Below the pieces are notes generated by a model that saw only the letters and a program-made list of their open reading frames with translations, had not been told where the DNA came from and ran no database searches. DNA of 64,000 bases from Enoplolaimus lenunculus (Eukaryota > Nematoda > Enoplea > Enoplida > Thoracostomopsidae), in contig JASANG010001562.1 in NCBI GenBank assembly GCA_030248215.1, positions 1 to 64,000 on the forward strand, given 5' to 3'. Positions within the stretch are counted from its first letter, which is position 1. Each line of letters opens with the position of its first letter. Made by a program: the position numbers and the translations under genes. This document shows, piece after piece, positions 51,101 through 59,000 of this stretch.

Positions 51101-54100
51101 TAGTAAAAAATGAAAAAAAACAACTCAAAACATTTTCAGATTTTGACCAAAGACTCAGTGACGGTTAGTGTTGATGCAGTTGTTTACTATCGGGTGAGCA
51201 ACGCAACGATTTCGGTCGCAAATGTTGAAAATGCGCATCATAGCACACGATTGCTCGCTCAGACGACGTTGCGCAATATGTTGGGTACCAAAAATCTCTC
51301 TGAAATTTTATCCGATCGAGAAGCGATTGCGAGCTTAATGCAGGTAGGTTAGCATAACTCTACAACTCGCATAGAGCGATTAATTATAGGCCGCATATCC
51401 CACCCGTTGTACCATATAGAAGGAGCTATCACTCGAACATCCAAGGGATATCACCTTATGTGCTGTGTCTGTCGCAAAGCACGTACAACGCAATGATACG
51501 TATAATGTGCAGTGTGTATCCTTTCAAATTTCCGCATTATATACTATAAATGCACCCGTAAATGTGAAAAATAACCCTGATTGTAAAATACCTACAACCC
51601 CCCCCCCCGGAAATGTGGAAAATAACCGTCTACTATATCCGCCAATTCAAAGGCAACTTTTGCAATTTTCGTTAAATTTTGCCACAACAGTCGTTGCGCT
51701 GACCCAAGGTTAGCGTAAGCCCACACACATAACAATTATGTGTGTTGTAAATAGAAACATATATATGTGAAATTTTTGCGTTGACCCTACCCCAACTTGT
51801 GTCACAAATTGCTCTCTGACACACTTTGAGGTAGGGTCAACAGAAATTTTGCGTTGAGGTATGGTCAAAGCGTGTCAGGGGTGTTAAAATGTGTTGATCC
51901 CACATCATCGTTTGAGGTAGCGTTAACGGAAAAATTTCGTTGAGGTAGGGCCAACGAGCACTCGATAACACTCAGGCCAAATTTTTTAATGTGAACGCCG
52001 CATAGCTGTGCTACTGTACCAGTAGCTAATAAAGTGCATAAAAAGTGCAAATTTGAGTTGAAGTATTAATTTGAATGTCTTTTGTTCACGTACTCTCACA
52101 TTTAAAGATTGCGGGATAGACTAAGGCTTAGGTGAATCCTTAGGTACAGGTTTAAGCTTACGGAAGCTTTCTCCAAAACCTAACCCTGAACCCTGGGGTA
52201 AGCGAGTACAAGAGTCAATTGGACGGACAATGCTAGCGGAAAATCAGTCGTGGTTTGAATATCAATGTCTTGCTTTCGCGACATGAATGTTATATACCGA
52301 TACATTGCTGCAGTGACTCGTGCGCTTAGCGTTAGCGCACGTGCATATTCCAAGTTAAGCAGTACCATATAGAGCCCTTCAAGAGAGTTTTCCTGAGGGT
52401 GCAACACGGTTCGAACCAGCGATGTGCGGAAGGATTACCGGTCCGCTGCTCTAACCACTGATCTAGGCAGACATGTAAAGTTTTCGCTACAATGCCGTAA
52501 ATTTGGTAAGCCATACTTATATAAATACGCCGCGAAACCATTTGAGCTGGAAAACGCCTCTCATATTTCACAACAGATCATGTTGAGTAATTCTTAGTTA
52601 AGCAGTACCATATAGTGCCCTTGGACGTCAAAACTAATTTGAAGTTAAAGAAAAATTGATCGTCTGTTGCCAAGATGTGGCCCCCATGGATTGGGCATCC
52701 CCAAATAGGGGTTTTTGGCGGGAGCTTCCGCCGGCATTGATCATAGTGCAAGCGAAATATGATAATTAAATTCGTTCCATTAGTTTTCCTCTCATTTTGT
52801 GCGTTGAAGAAAACATTACGAATCTTACGTTAATATATACAAGCGTTCGAGCGTCGTTCGTTATCGTGAAATAATATGAATTTTAGACGCACTTAGATGA
52901 GATCACAAACGACTGGGGTATCAAAGTGGAACGCGTCGAAGTGTAAGTTTTTATTTGCCGTTGACATAACATAATATTCACATTTTTTCGCATTGAAACT
53001 TTTAAATTATGTATATACTTGAAGCAACCAGGGTGTAACCGGATATCCAGCTACGGCTCCAGCTTTAGGAAAAAATCGACATCCGGCTCCGGTATTTTAA
53101 CTTGCCGGATATTACTTTTAAATAACTTAAAAAAATTTATACCATCAGTCGTATTTAAGCCAAGTACTATGGAACTGATTGAGTTTACTTTTAATACATA
53201 TTTTTTCTGTCACACATGTAACGTAAATCTTTACATGTGACAGTGTACGTTCACAATCTTTATCGGGTTACAATAACGCTTGAAAAAACAACTGAACGAA
53301 ACGCTACAAAACACTTTGTCACTTAAACACTGGGTTCCTTTAGCCACGAAAGGAAGAACTGTAAGCTTAGTTGTGATACTTGAATGTAATCTAGTATTAG
53401 ATTTTTAATTCATTATCCGGCTCCGGTTCCGGCCGGATATTAGATTATTCGGCTTCGGCTCCGTCAGTTTTTGGTATCCGGTTGCACCCTCAAAGCAACT
53501 CATATAATGTGATCCGAGATTTTGTGGTTTAAAATGAGCTAAACAGTTGGGGCCAATGTTATTCTAAGGTTCATGTATGGCAGTTGCAGTAGTGCTGTCA
53601 ATTAAAATGCTGAGTGCTGATAATCCTTTTTGCTTGGACCACCTACACAACTTTCAAGCCGATATTCTTGTTAAGCAATCGGGACCACCCAGATAGCTTC
53701 GAATTCGAAATGCTGGGACAACCTGAACAGCTTTGAAGCCTCTATATTTTCGCTGGTGCAGCTTGAAACTTATATTCTCGCGGGCGCTGCCATATATCGT
53801 ATACATGTATTTCCCTAGGACAATCGGGATGAATTTGAAGCATATATACGGCTAGGGCAGTCAATACAGTTCCATTCCCGTAGCCTGTTCACCTTGATAT
53901 TGGTGCTAAAAATTTTCAGGAGGGGCATACATGCGTTTTTGATAACTGACAAGCAATGTTTCAAATTTTCTGCGGGATAACAAAATTCTTCGAGGAGGCC
54001 AGCAAACTACACTTACAGAGCGAAACAATTTAAAGCCCTATTGACACGTGCAAGTTTTTGCTGCGAAAAATTGCACCTGCAACTTGCACTTTCAAGTTTT

Positions 54101-55619
54101 GTTCAAAATCCCGTTCGAAAAACTTGCAGCTGTAAATAATTCATTAAAAATCATAGCTTTGAATTTAGTTCACATGTGAGAATCCCCATGCAAGTTCACT
54201 TAATTTATTGCAGCCGCTCTCTCATTGGTTGATGAAAAAATGCAAGTCCTGCGTGCAATATGCAGCTGCAAGTTCTCGCAGCAAAAACTTGCACATGTGA
54301 ATAGTGCTTAAAGATAGTTTTTTATGTTTTAGAAAAGACGTACGCCTTCCTGTTCAACTCCAAAGAGCCATGGCTGCGGAAGCAGAAGCTGCTCGTGAAG
54401 CTCGTGCCAAGGTAAAAACGATGTTATACGTTAATAAAACGAAAGCTAATTCAAGGACCGTATTTGCAAACGCGTATTGCACATTTACACTGTAAATTCC
54501 AATGAGTTAAATAATCAACTCTACTAGTGAGTTAGTTATTTCTGAGTTAATAACAATAAGCATTAACTCACTCTGAGTTGAGCTAATTTTCACTCTCAGT
54601 TTCTATGATTTCGATTGAGTTGATCATTTAACTCAGAATGAGTTGAATCAACTCACAAATCTGAGTTCTTGTAGTCTTAACTCAGACTGAGTAATTCAAC
54701 TCACTCTGAATTAAAATCAACTCACTGCAATTTACAGTGTACTTATCGAACCAATCAATGTGTGAACTTTGCGATTGAGTAGTTTTTTTCGTATTTAATC
54801 CTATTTTTGAGCACTGTTTGACATTCGCAGTTGTTACAGCTCACTTGGTCGAGAACCAATTACTCAGCTGGTAATGGGGGCTACAGGTATTCGAAACGGG
54901 GGTTTGCTGTCTTTTCAAGGGTACATGATAGCTTAAACAAAACAACATTGGCATAACTTATTAAATATGCTTTTGATAACGAACTTCGGCTAATCGTTTA
55001 CGACCGCGGAACAGTGAATATACAATGAAAAATTAAAATAGTTTATTGAAGCTTAGGGCTTGCTAATAGGTTATTTTTAATTTTATTTTCCCGAATATTA
55101 AAAATATTTTGATATATAACCTGTAAACATAGCTTTCTATGCCTTCAAACACCATATTGTAGATCGTACGTCAAAAGGTAATTCATCGGCGTTTGTTCAA
55201 ATATTGGTACATAAATGTGTGTGAGTCCAGTATTTAAAAGTTATAGCATTGAATTTCAAGCATTTAGTAAATGTTAACTGATCTAAGATTGTAAACAACA
55301 CCTCGAGTTTCAGGTAATCACTGCAGAAGGAGAACAAAAAGCATCGCGTGCGTTACGTGACGCCGCTGAAGTCATATCTGAATCACCAGCAGCACTACAA
55401 TTACGCTATTTACAAACGTTGAATACGATCTCAGCCGAAAAGAACAGTACCATCATATTTCCGTTGCCTATCGATATGTTGCGACAGTTTATGAATACCC
55501 GACCGGCGCCGCAGCCTCCACCGCACCCAGCTTCCGGACACACTGGACCGACCGGTGGCATTCATGGCCCAGTTCCTGGTCAACAACGTCAGCCGTCTGT
55601 ACGCGGACAACCGATTTAG
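23834..55619 (+). CDS. STOM: Stomatin family protein (MEC-2/STO type), multi-exon gene
   Basis: Joined exons 23834-24134, 48708-48817, 49608-49680, 50307-50389, 51140-51343, 52887-52942, 54333-54411 and 55314-55619 give a 403-residue protein; all phases agree and all introns are GT-AG. A polar N-terminus (1-100) precedes [13 protein letters not shown] and a hydrophobic hairpin (about 114-136) with the key Pro (FTFPLS) and the Cys pair ICFC, likely palmitoylated. The SPFH/PHB domain follows: [95 protein letters not shown] and ISPAAL-like [14 protein letters not shown]. The tail is Pro/Gln-rich. Family members are cholesterol-associated inner-leaflet scaffolds that tune ion channels (MEC-2 in touch sensing). 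Assignment to the stomatin family is firm; which paralogue is not. Confidence 0.93.
25647..25853. mobile_element. Palindromic TA-duplicating element with CACTGTAAATTCC ends, copy 1
   Basis: It starts CACTGTAAATTCCAATGA and ends GGGAATTAGAGTG, flanked by TA on both sides (25645-25646 and 25854-25855). The interior is built of repeated ACTCA/TGAGT half-sites. A second copy lies at 54488-54739. Confidence 0.75.
26600..26830. mobile_element. Decayed hAT-like piece
   Basis: It contains CACTGGAGGATTCGAGGGGG, a CTCGCTGTTTCGCTCTCG patch and CACAAATTTCTGGATTTGTC, the kind of sequence found at hAT miniature element ends. The right part is also seen near 11330-11375 (CACAAATTTCTGGATCTGTC). Borders are uncertain. 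Confidence 0.4.
27000..27080. repeat. AT-rich microsatellite (TATATA/CATATA)
   Basis: Imperfect TATATA and CTATATATACATATATAG units over about 80 bp. Confidence 0.8.
27165..27280. repeat. Degenerate TTAGGC-type hexamers, both orientations
   Basis: GGCTTCGACTCAGGCTTACG on the left and GTAAGCCTAAACGTAAGCCT on the right are the same unit in opposite orientation, giving a loose inverted pair of arrays around a short spacer. Confidence 0.5.
27690..27862. mobile_element. GTAGCC-ended miniature element
   Basis: It matches 62493-62658: CTTTGCTAGGGAGGCTAAAA on the left, ACTTACATGGCAAGG in the middle and GGGCTACGGGCCCG on the right. The left inverted end is eroded. Confidence 0.55.
28697..28941. mobile_element. 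Inverted-repeat element of about 245 bp
   Basis: The left arm CACACAAAAAATTATTTCTG and the right arm CAGAAATATTATTTTGAGTG are reverse complements over about 20 bp with a few mismatches. The interior carries more TTTTCTG/CAGAAA pairs, so the whole element can form a long hairpin. Confidence 0.6.
29525..29672. mobile_element. GTAGCC-ended miniature element
   Basis: It begins CTCGTAGCCAGCTCACCTTG and continues with GGGGGGCTAAAAATATTCAG and TTGCAAGCAAGGTTGAAAAT, close to 44388-44578 and 62493-62658. Confidence 0.6.
29885..29970. repeat. Degenerate TTAGGC-type hexamer array
   Basis: Imperfect units in one orientation (ATGCTTAGGTTTAG, ATAGGCTTAGGAGTATGCTT). Confidence 0.55.
31646..32025. mobile_element. 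hAT-like element with CAGAGTGTAACCG end, 380 bp
   Basis: The left end is CAGAGTGTAACCGAATG and the right end TTAATATACCCTG. It is flanked by ATATTCAT (31638-31645) and ATATTCTT (32026-32033), an 8-bp target duplication with one mismatch. The interior repeats CCGTTTCCATTTCCG-type sequence in opposite orientation at the two ends. A related piece, with three GGAAAC units, is at 48320-48370. Confidence 0.75.
34412..34560. repeat. Repeat rich in ACCCGCG/CGCGGGT
   Basis: It contains CGCGCGGGTACCCGGGGGTA and later ACACGCGGGTAAAGG and GCGCGGGTAAAAA. The same motif family occurs at 40570-40850, so this is a dispersed repeat with a GC-rich internal motif, not a CpG island of a gene. Confidence 0.5.
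34927..35371. mobile_element. TA-duplicating miniature element, 445 bp
   Basis: It starts CTATAGTGACTCGAATAAG and ends TTATTTGGGTCACTACAG, with TA on both sides (34925-34926 and 35372-35373). It matches 41421-41854 along its whole length. No transposase is present. Confidence 0.8.
36054..36131 (+). repeat. tRNA-derived SINE-like head
   Basis: It has a box A-like TGGCGCAGTGATAGAGCGG and a box B-like AGTTCGATCC at tRNA spacing. The acceptor and T stems do not pair, so this is a tRNA-derived repeat or tRNA relic rather than a working tRNA. The SINE body was not delimited. Confidence 0.6.
36711..36879. mobile_element. GTGGCACTATAC-ended miniature element
   Basis: The left end GTGGCGCTGTACTTG and the right end ATGTATAGTGCCAC are inverted. 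The interior is GC-rich with CGGCGCCGG palindromes (about 36741 and 36850). Same family as 62135-62270 and 63477-63662. Confidence 0.65.
38885..39190. mobile_element. Possible hAT-like element
   Basis: CAGTGGCGGATCCAGAAATT at the left is a classic hAT miniature-element end. At the right CTCTGAATCCGCCCTTG is roughly its reverse complement, giving about 300 bp. Target duplications were not resolved. Confidence 0.5.
39546..39715. repeat. Dispersed repeat carrying a TTAGGC array, copy 2
   Basis: It begins CAGGGGCGGAACGTTTTTC and ends GTTCCGTCCTTGTTCC, matching the flanks of 6888-7095. The central array includes clean GGCTTAGGCTTAGGC units as well as AATATGCT variants shared with copy 1. Confidence 0.65.
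40400..40480. repeat. Degenerate TTAGGC-type hexamer array
   Basis: GTAGGCTTAGGGTTAGAG and TTTAGGCTTACGTTTAGGCG units in one orientation; the flanks do not match the copies at 6888 or 39546. Confidence 0.55.
40570..40850. repeat. Repeat rich in ACCCGCG/CGCGGGT
   Basis: Several copies of TTTACCCGCGG, TTTTTACCCGTA and ACACGCGGGTAAAC in both orientations; related to 34412-34560. Confidence 0.5.
40928..41081. mobile_element. Short hAT-like element, second copy of 3727-3921 type
   Basis: The right end GCTGCTCCGGCCCTG and about 100 bp of interior (TTTGTTTCAACCGGTTATGG, TTTAGGGGTGGGCC) match 3727-3921. The left end CAGAGTGTGGGGCC is diverged. Confidence 0.55.
41421..41854. mobile_element. TA-duplicating miniature element, 434 bp
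   Basis: It starts CTGTATTGACCCGAATACG and ends TTTCGGGTCACTACAG, with TA directly before (41419-41420) and after (41855-41856). Best-preserved full-length copy together with 34927-35371. Confidence 0.8.
43334..43442. mobile_element. Decayed GTAGCC-family element
   Basis: Only the interior is recognisable (GCTAGGCAGGCTAAAAGG, CATGCAAGGATTTCACTTGA, GGTTGAATCTTTTCTAG). Confidence 0.4.
44388..44578. mobile_element. GTAGCC-ended miniature element
   Basis: It runs from GTAGCTACGGGCAGG through AGCTCACCTTGCAAGGGGGG and GGGGGCCAAAATTTTTCC to GTCTGGCTACG. Close to the 62493-62658 copy, with extra sequence near the left end. Confidence 0.6.
44907..45142. mobile_element. TTAA-type miniature element, copy 2
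   Basis: The left end GCCCTATTCACGCGTGCAAG follows TTAA (44903-44906). The right end CTTGCACGTGTGAGTAGGG precedes TTTA (45143-45146). The interior shares GCAGCTGCTAG, TTTTTCGAACG and other blocks with copies 1 and 3. Confidence 0.7.
45207..45600. mobile_element. Possible decayed member of the CAGGGTGTAACCG hAT family
   Basis: CAGGGTTCCAACCGGAGCG at the left resembles the ends of 53029-53491 and 3340-3686, and it is followed by AACCGGAATCGCAATCGGAA-type simple sequence. The right border is unresolved. Confidence 0.35.
46440..46548 (+). CDS. STOM: Stomatin alternative first exon 1B
   Basis: The ATG at 46440 is the first after an in-frame stop at 46410. It opens 36 codons plus one base, ending GAAG|GTAAAA in phase 1, exactly the phase of the exon 2 acceptor 2.2 kb downstream. 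The peptide begins [20 protein letters not shown] and is strongly basic, unlike exon 1A. Spliced to exon 2 it gives a junction [14 protein letters not shown] and a 339-residue protein, close to the usual length of short stomatins. It could also be a chance ORF, since no homologous N-terminus can be recognised. Confidence 0.45.
48708..48817 (+). CDS. STOM: Stomatin exon 2 (membrane hairpin)
   Basis: Acceptor GTTTCAG at 48701-48707 and donor AAG|GTAAGT. It encodes [12 protein letters not shown] and the hydrophobic hairpin with the family Pro and the ICFCLK end. Phase 1 in, phase 0 out. Confidence 0.92.
48818..49607 (+). other. STOM: Stomatin intron 2 with a GTAGCC-family element near the acceptor
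   Basis: The intron is 790 bp. A degenerate GTAGCC-family copy lies at about 49413-49571 (CCCGTAGCCAAACGCATCC to CTCCTATGGCGATGG), ending 37 bp before exon 3. Nothing else is recognised. Confidence 0.5.
49608..49680 (+). CDS. STOM: Stomatin exon 3 (start of SPFH domain)
   Basis: Acceptor ACTTCAG, donor CCCG|GTAAGA. It encodes [20 protein letters not shown] and AKGP, the best-conserved start of the SPFH domain. Phase 0 in, phase 1 out. Confidence 0.93.
50307..50389 (+). CDS. STOM: Stomatin exon 4
   Basis: Acceptor ATTTTAG, donor GAA|GTAAGT. It encodes [20 protein letters not shown] and SFEVPPQE, continuing the SPFH domain. Phase 1 in, phase 0 out. Confidence 0.93.
50920..51045. repeat. Degenerate TTAGGC-type hexamers in stomatin intron 4
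   Basis: TTACTTAGGTTTAGGCTTAG and later TACGCTTAG units lie less than 100 bp before exon 5. Confidence 0.5.
51140..51343 (+). CDS. STOM: Stomatin exon 5 (core SPFH)
   Basis: Acceptor TTTTCAG, donor CAG|GTAGGT. It encodes 68 residues from [19 protein letters not shown] through [19 protein letters not shown] to [11 protein letters not shown]. This matches MEC-2/STO proteins ([13 protein letters not shown]) better than the UNC-1 type. Phase 0 at both ends. Confidence 0.95.
51770..51965. repeat. Repeat built from GAGGTAGGGTCAAC units in stomatin intron 5
   Basis: CGTTGACCCTACCCCAAC near 51779 is inverted relative to four direct units downstream: TTGAGGTAGGGTCAAC (51827), TTGAGGTATGGTCAA (51854), TTGAGGTAGCGTTAAC (51912) and TTGAGGTAGGGCCAAC (51940). 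Spacing is irregular. The outer pair could serve as inverted ends of a small element. Confidence 0.6.
52353..52622 (-). repeat. tRNA-like SINE piece between 27-bp direct repeats
   Basis: On the - strand, 52478-52400 has box A TAGATCAGTGGTTAGAGC and box B GGTTCGAACC at tRNA spacing, with stems too weak for a working tRNA. The segment is bracketed by two 27-bp direct repeats that differ at one base (52353-52379 and 52596-52622), as expected of an insertion duplication, though longer than usual for SINEs. It lies in stomatin intron 5. Confidence 0.55.
52887..52942 (+). CDS. STOM: Stomatin exon 6
   Basis: Acceptor ATTTTAG, donor GAAGT|GTAAGT. It encodes [18 protein letters not shown] plus two bases of Val; WGIKVERVE is a family signature. 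Phase 0 in, phase 2 out. Confidence 0.93.
53029..53491. mobile_element. hAT-like element with CAGGGTGTAACCGG ends in stomatin intron 6
   Basis: The left end CAGGGTGTAACCGGATATCC and the right end GGTATCCGGTTGCACCCTC are inverted. Flanking 8-bp repeats GAAGCAAC (53021-53028) and AAAGCAAC (53492-53499) differ at one base. CCGGCTCCGG simple sequence lies inside both ends. Confidence 0.75.
53878..54007. mobile_element. GTAGCC-ended miniature element in stomatin intron 6
   Basis: CCCGTAGCCTGTTCACCTTG, GGTGCTAAAAATTTTCAGGA and CTGACAAGCAATG match the family core; the right end is missing, and a TTAA-type element follows 23 bp later. Confidence 0.55.
54034..54307. mobile_element. TTAA-type miniature element, copy 3, abutting stomatin exon 7
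   Basis: It is flanked by TTAA on both sides (54030-54033 and 54308-54311). Ends are AGCCCTATTGACACGTGCAA and TTGCACATGTGAATAGTGC. It ends 25 bp before exon 7, so the branch point of intron 6 may lie within or at its edge. Confidence 0.75.
54333..54411 (+). CDS. STOM: Stomatin exon 7
   Basis: Acceptor TGTTTTAG, donor AAG|GTAAAA. It encodes [19 protein letters not shown] and AREARAK, the amphipathic region after the SPFH core. A TTAA-type miniature element ends 25 bp before this exon, and a TA-type element starts 77 bp after it. Confidence 0.93.
54488..54739. mobile_element. Palindromic TA-duplicating element, copy 2, in stomatin intron 7
   Basis: CACTGTAAATTCCAATGAG at the left and CTGCAATTTACAGTG at the right are inverted; TA flanks both ends (54486-54487 and 54740-54741). 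The interior alternates ACTCA and TGAGT blocks. Same family as 25647-25853. Confidence 0.8.
55314..55619 (+). CDS. STOM: Stomatin last exon (C-terminus and stop)
   Basis: Acceptor GTTTCAG; runs to a TAG stop at 55617-55619. It encodes [35 protein letters not shown] and [14 protein letters not shown], which are family hallmarks of the oligomerisation and C-terminal segments. A 46-residue Pro/Gly/Gln tail ([14 protein letters not shown]) ending RGQPI follows. Such a tail is absent from human stomatin and may be lineage-specific. Confidence 0.94.
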   Translation, partial: VITAEGEQKASRALRDAAEVISESPAALQLRYLQTLNTISAEKNSTIIFPLPIDMLRQFMNTRPAPQPPPHPASGHTGPTGGIHGPVPGQQRQPSVRGQPI

Positions 55620-55821
55620 TCGCTTGTACACTTTCTTAAACATCTACGCTCCGGCTTAGGCTTTCATTAAGCATAGAGAAATGGCTAGCTGTATCTAAGC
55701 CTTAAGTTTAAATGAGATGAAAAGTGTACAGCAGCCCTGAGTTTTAAAAGCGGTTCTAAAAGAATTGTGATTAATCTCTACCACTAAATTATTTTTATTT
55801 ATTCTAAATTTGTTAATTTTA

Positions 55822-56099
55822 GGCCAATCTGCTATTCAGGCGGATCACCAATTGGACTAGGCCAATCTGCTATTTTCAGCAAATAGCAGTTTGGCATAGG
55901 CTAAATAGCGATGAAGAGTTGTAGCGAAACGACAGTGACGTAAAACCATCGCTGATTGGTTAATGCTATTGATCTTTCCCAGTAATAAAGTCTGATTGTG
56001 CTTAAGTTCAATAGCAGTTTAGCCTAGGTCAAACTGTTATTATATAAAATAGGAGATTAGCCTAAGCCAATTAGAAATTGGCGTGAATAGCAGATTAGC
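55822..56099. mobile_element. Inverted-repeat element just downstream of the stomatin stop
   Basis: The ends GCCAATCTGCTATTCAGGC and GCGTGAATAGCAGATTAGC are inverted. Several AATAGCAG/CTGCTATT pairs inside can form hairpins (for example 55868-55891). It starts about 200 bp after the stomatin stop and so probably lies in the 3' UTR. Confidence 0.65.
55984..55989 (+). promoter_or_regulatory. STOM: Candidate poly(A) signal of the stomatin gene
   Basis: The first AATAAA after the stomatin stop codon is here, 365 bp downstream and inside the 55822-56099 element. Function is inferred from position only. Confidence 0.35.
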
Positions 56100-59000
56100 A
56101 ACGACATGTGTATAAAATTCATTAAGTTACTTCAGAGATAGCCGCGTTAAAATCATAGACCAAAATTTGAATGAATAACATCATACGCAAAATAGAACAA
56201 AAATTTATTCAGTAACACGTAAAACTATTTAGGTTATTGGCTCTTTGGCAAAAAATTCAACAATCAGACATTACTGTTTACTTTTACCGTCATTTACAGT
56301 TTTCACCGAAACTACTTTCGAACGATGTGAGCACTGCTCAAACATGGCAATAATGTTTGCTAAACTCTTTAACTCGTTCATTTACACAATTTCAACTGAT
56401 ATCTATTTTCAAGTTAGCAGTTGAACCGTGACTCTGGGACGAAAGACGTTTGCCATGACCTCTCGACAATAAGACCTTCGAGCAAGAGGAATCTCACGTT
56501 TTTAAGCGGTAGTGAACGGTACATTTGCGCAATATGTACCGCTGCACATTGTGTATTATGTTTGCATTGATTGTACAGGCTGTATGTCATATCATATATG
56601 ATAATGCTATATATACTGCGTGCGGAAAAATGTTAACCGTTTTTTTCATGAATATTTTTAATTACATATGAGATGTAATTTTAAGGTATGCAGCACGTAA
56701 GTGTACTGAAGTAGAGTTTCAGAACCCCAGCCAGTATGTATAGTTCGTGCGCTGAAACATTTGTACCATGTAAATTTAGGTGAGTTGCATACTCTTGTCT
56801 GAACGTCAGTATATATACGTTTTTACAGACTAAACTTGGGCAGTTTTAACTGAAATCTATTTTCTAGTTCAAATTCGAGCTCTGTTCTTTTGGGTAAAAC
56901 GCGTTTGCGCAAACTTTTCGAGTCGTTGTCTAGGAATATTACAAATGGGGATGTTGCAAAATTGGCAGATGCGGCACATTCTGGTTTCCAAGTTTTCAAC
57001 GTTATAAATTCACACGGTTTTTGTTGTATTTAATTGTTCGTCAAAATGTAGTAAGCAGTCGTAACCATTACGGATTTAGGCAACGAATAAGATGTTGATG
57101 TTTGTAGACTGATTAATACATTTGGCTCACGCTTAAATGCATACATTATTCTGGCAGGATTTCAGGTGGCTTTGTGTACGCCAGAAATCATAATATGCTT
57201 TTTTCATTTCAAAAAGGTAGTTTTATGGTCAAGTCAAACTTCCAGGATTAAACTGTCTTAACATTAACCTTCTCTGTAGGCTTAAGCTGGCGGAGGAAAT
57301 TCGATATGAGCCGAGTTGCAAATACAATTTTACGAGACTTACTACATTTTGTCATTATTCAAAATAGTGTTTGGAATTCAACGATGCTTAAAGTTGATTG
57401 ATAATTTTATTGATTTCGCTCATAATTTTTGTATCACAAAAAATCAATAAGTGGTTCCTAAGAATATTTTTGTAAGTGTTCAGAAAATACACTTAAATGT
57501 CAAACTTGCCGCAATGAGGTTGCCAAATTTCTTAGTGACTGTTCGAGTAAAACTGTATCAACAACAATATTATCTTCGTCTAAAGTTTTATAACGTAGGG
57601 TAAGGTTTACTTAATGCTTGGGTAGACGACGCCTTGGCTTGGTATCTATGCAGAGCCGTTCAGTTATAACGTATATAATACAATTACGATCTATGTTGGT
57701 GATTCAAATTTTACATGTAAGCTTCAACAGCGACATATTAACAAAATGCATTATACATATGCTGATTTGCATTTAAATTATCTTGGGATTCAAAAATATG
57801 CTGCACATATAGAATAATTTCAGATTTTGCTAGAATAAAATAAAAGTATATTTATCCCTTTATGATTAAAGATATATTAGTTGCATGTTTTTGCTGCAAA
57901 AGCTCGCACGTGCAACTAGCAGGCGAAATTTTGGTAAATAATATAGCTTTGATTGAAGCTCTTACAGCTGCAAATAATTCACTGAAAATATATATATTTA
58001 CGTCCATCTACTGAATACAGCAGCAAATCGCTTGAATTTGTTGCACCTGCATTTTGATTGACCAATCTGAAACCTTATAGTTGAGTGCATCATAAATTTT
58101 GACTTCAAATTTATGCATGAATTCGGAATTTAGTCGAATATAAATGTTTTTCATATTAAGCAGGCGATGGCGATGCCGATTGGACAGTAATTTTTCTAGT
58201 TTAGAGAATTTGAAAGCGTTTTCAAGTCACTAATTGCGAGTAATTCCTTTTCCACACCTGCATGTTTCTTGCACTTAAAACTTGAATTTGTATGTTTTAT
58301 TCGAAAATTTATTCATGCAATCTTTAGCTGCAATTAATTCATGATGCAACATACTTACCTTACAATTTCCCACTCAGAACATTTTTTTGTAACAAATACA
58401 ATTTTTACCATCAGATATTTTTTGTGGCAAAATTCCTCTAAATCTTTAATGCTAGCAACCTCACCGTTGCTATACAGTACATAAACCAAAATTTTATTTT
58501 ACATTAAAGAATAAATATGCTTTTTTCTGAACAACACAACCAAAAATTCTGATATACACACTTATTTGTGTAATAAAAAAGCTAGGGCATAATACATCAA
58601 GGCAGAAAAAGGGTACTAAAATAGAATGTTCTACAATTAGCTGTCCCAAACTTTAAAACTAAATTACTAACAACTCTCTACTTAAACCAGAACTGCAAGG
58701 TTGACTTAAACTAACATATTTTTTAAGTTTAACTCGAGTTTTAGTTGAACTGATTTTTGGTTTAAGTAACTAGTGCAGCTGAGAAATTATGTGTATCTAA
58801 GAATTAATTATGTTTACCTCAAACTAAAAATATGCACAATTATAAACGAGTTTGGTCGTAAACTTACCTATTAGTTTAGTTCTAGAAAGTTAGTTTACTA
58901 CTGCTAGATTAGCTAAGCTTAAATCAAGTTAAAGGTGTTAGAGAGTAGCATTGACAGTTATACCATATTCTTAATTAATTCCTACATCTTTTGTCAGTTG

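Noticed and set aside
52400-52478. Functional tRNA gene on the - strand
   Set aside because: The D stem is acceptable but the anticodon and T stems are broken, so it is a relic or SINE piece.
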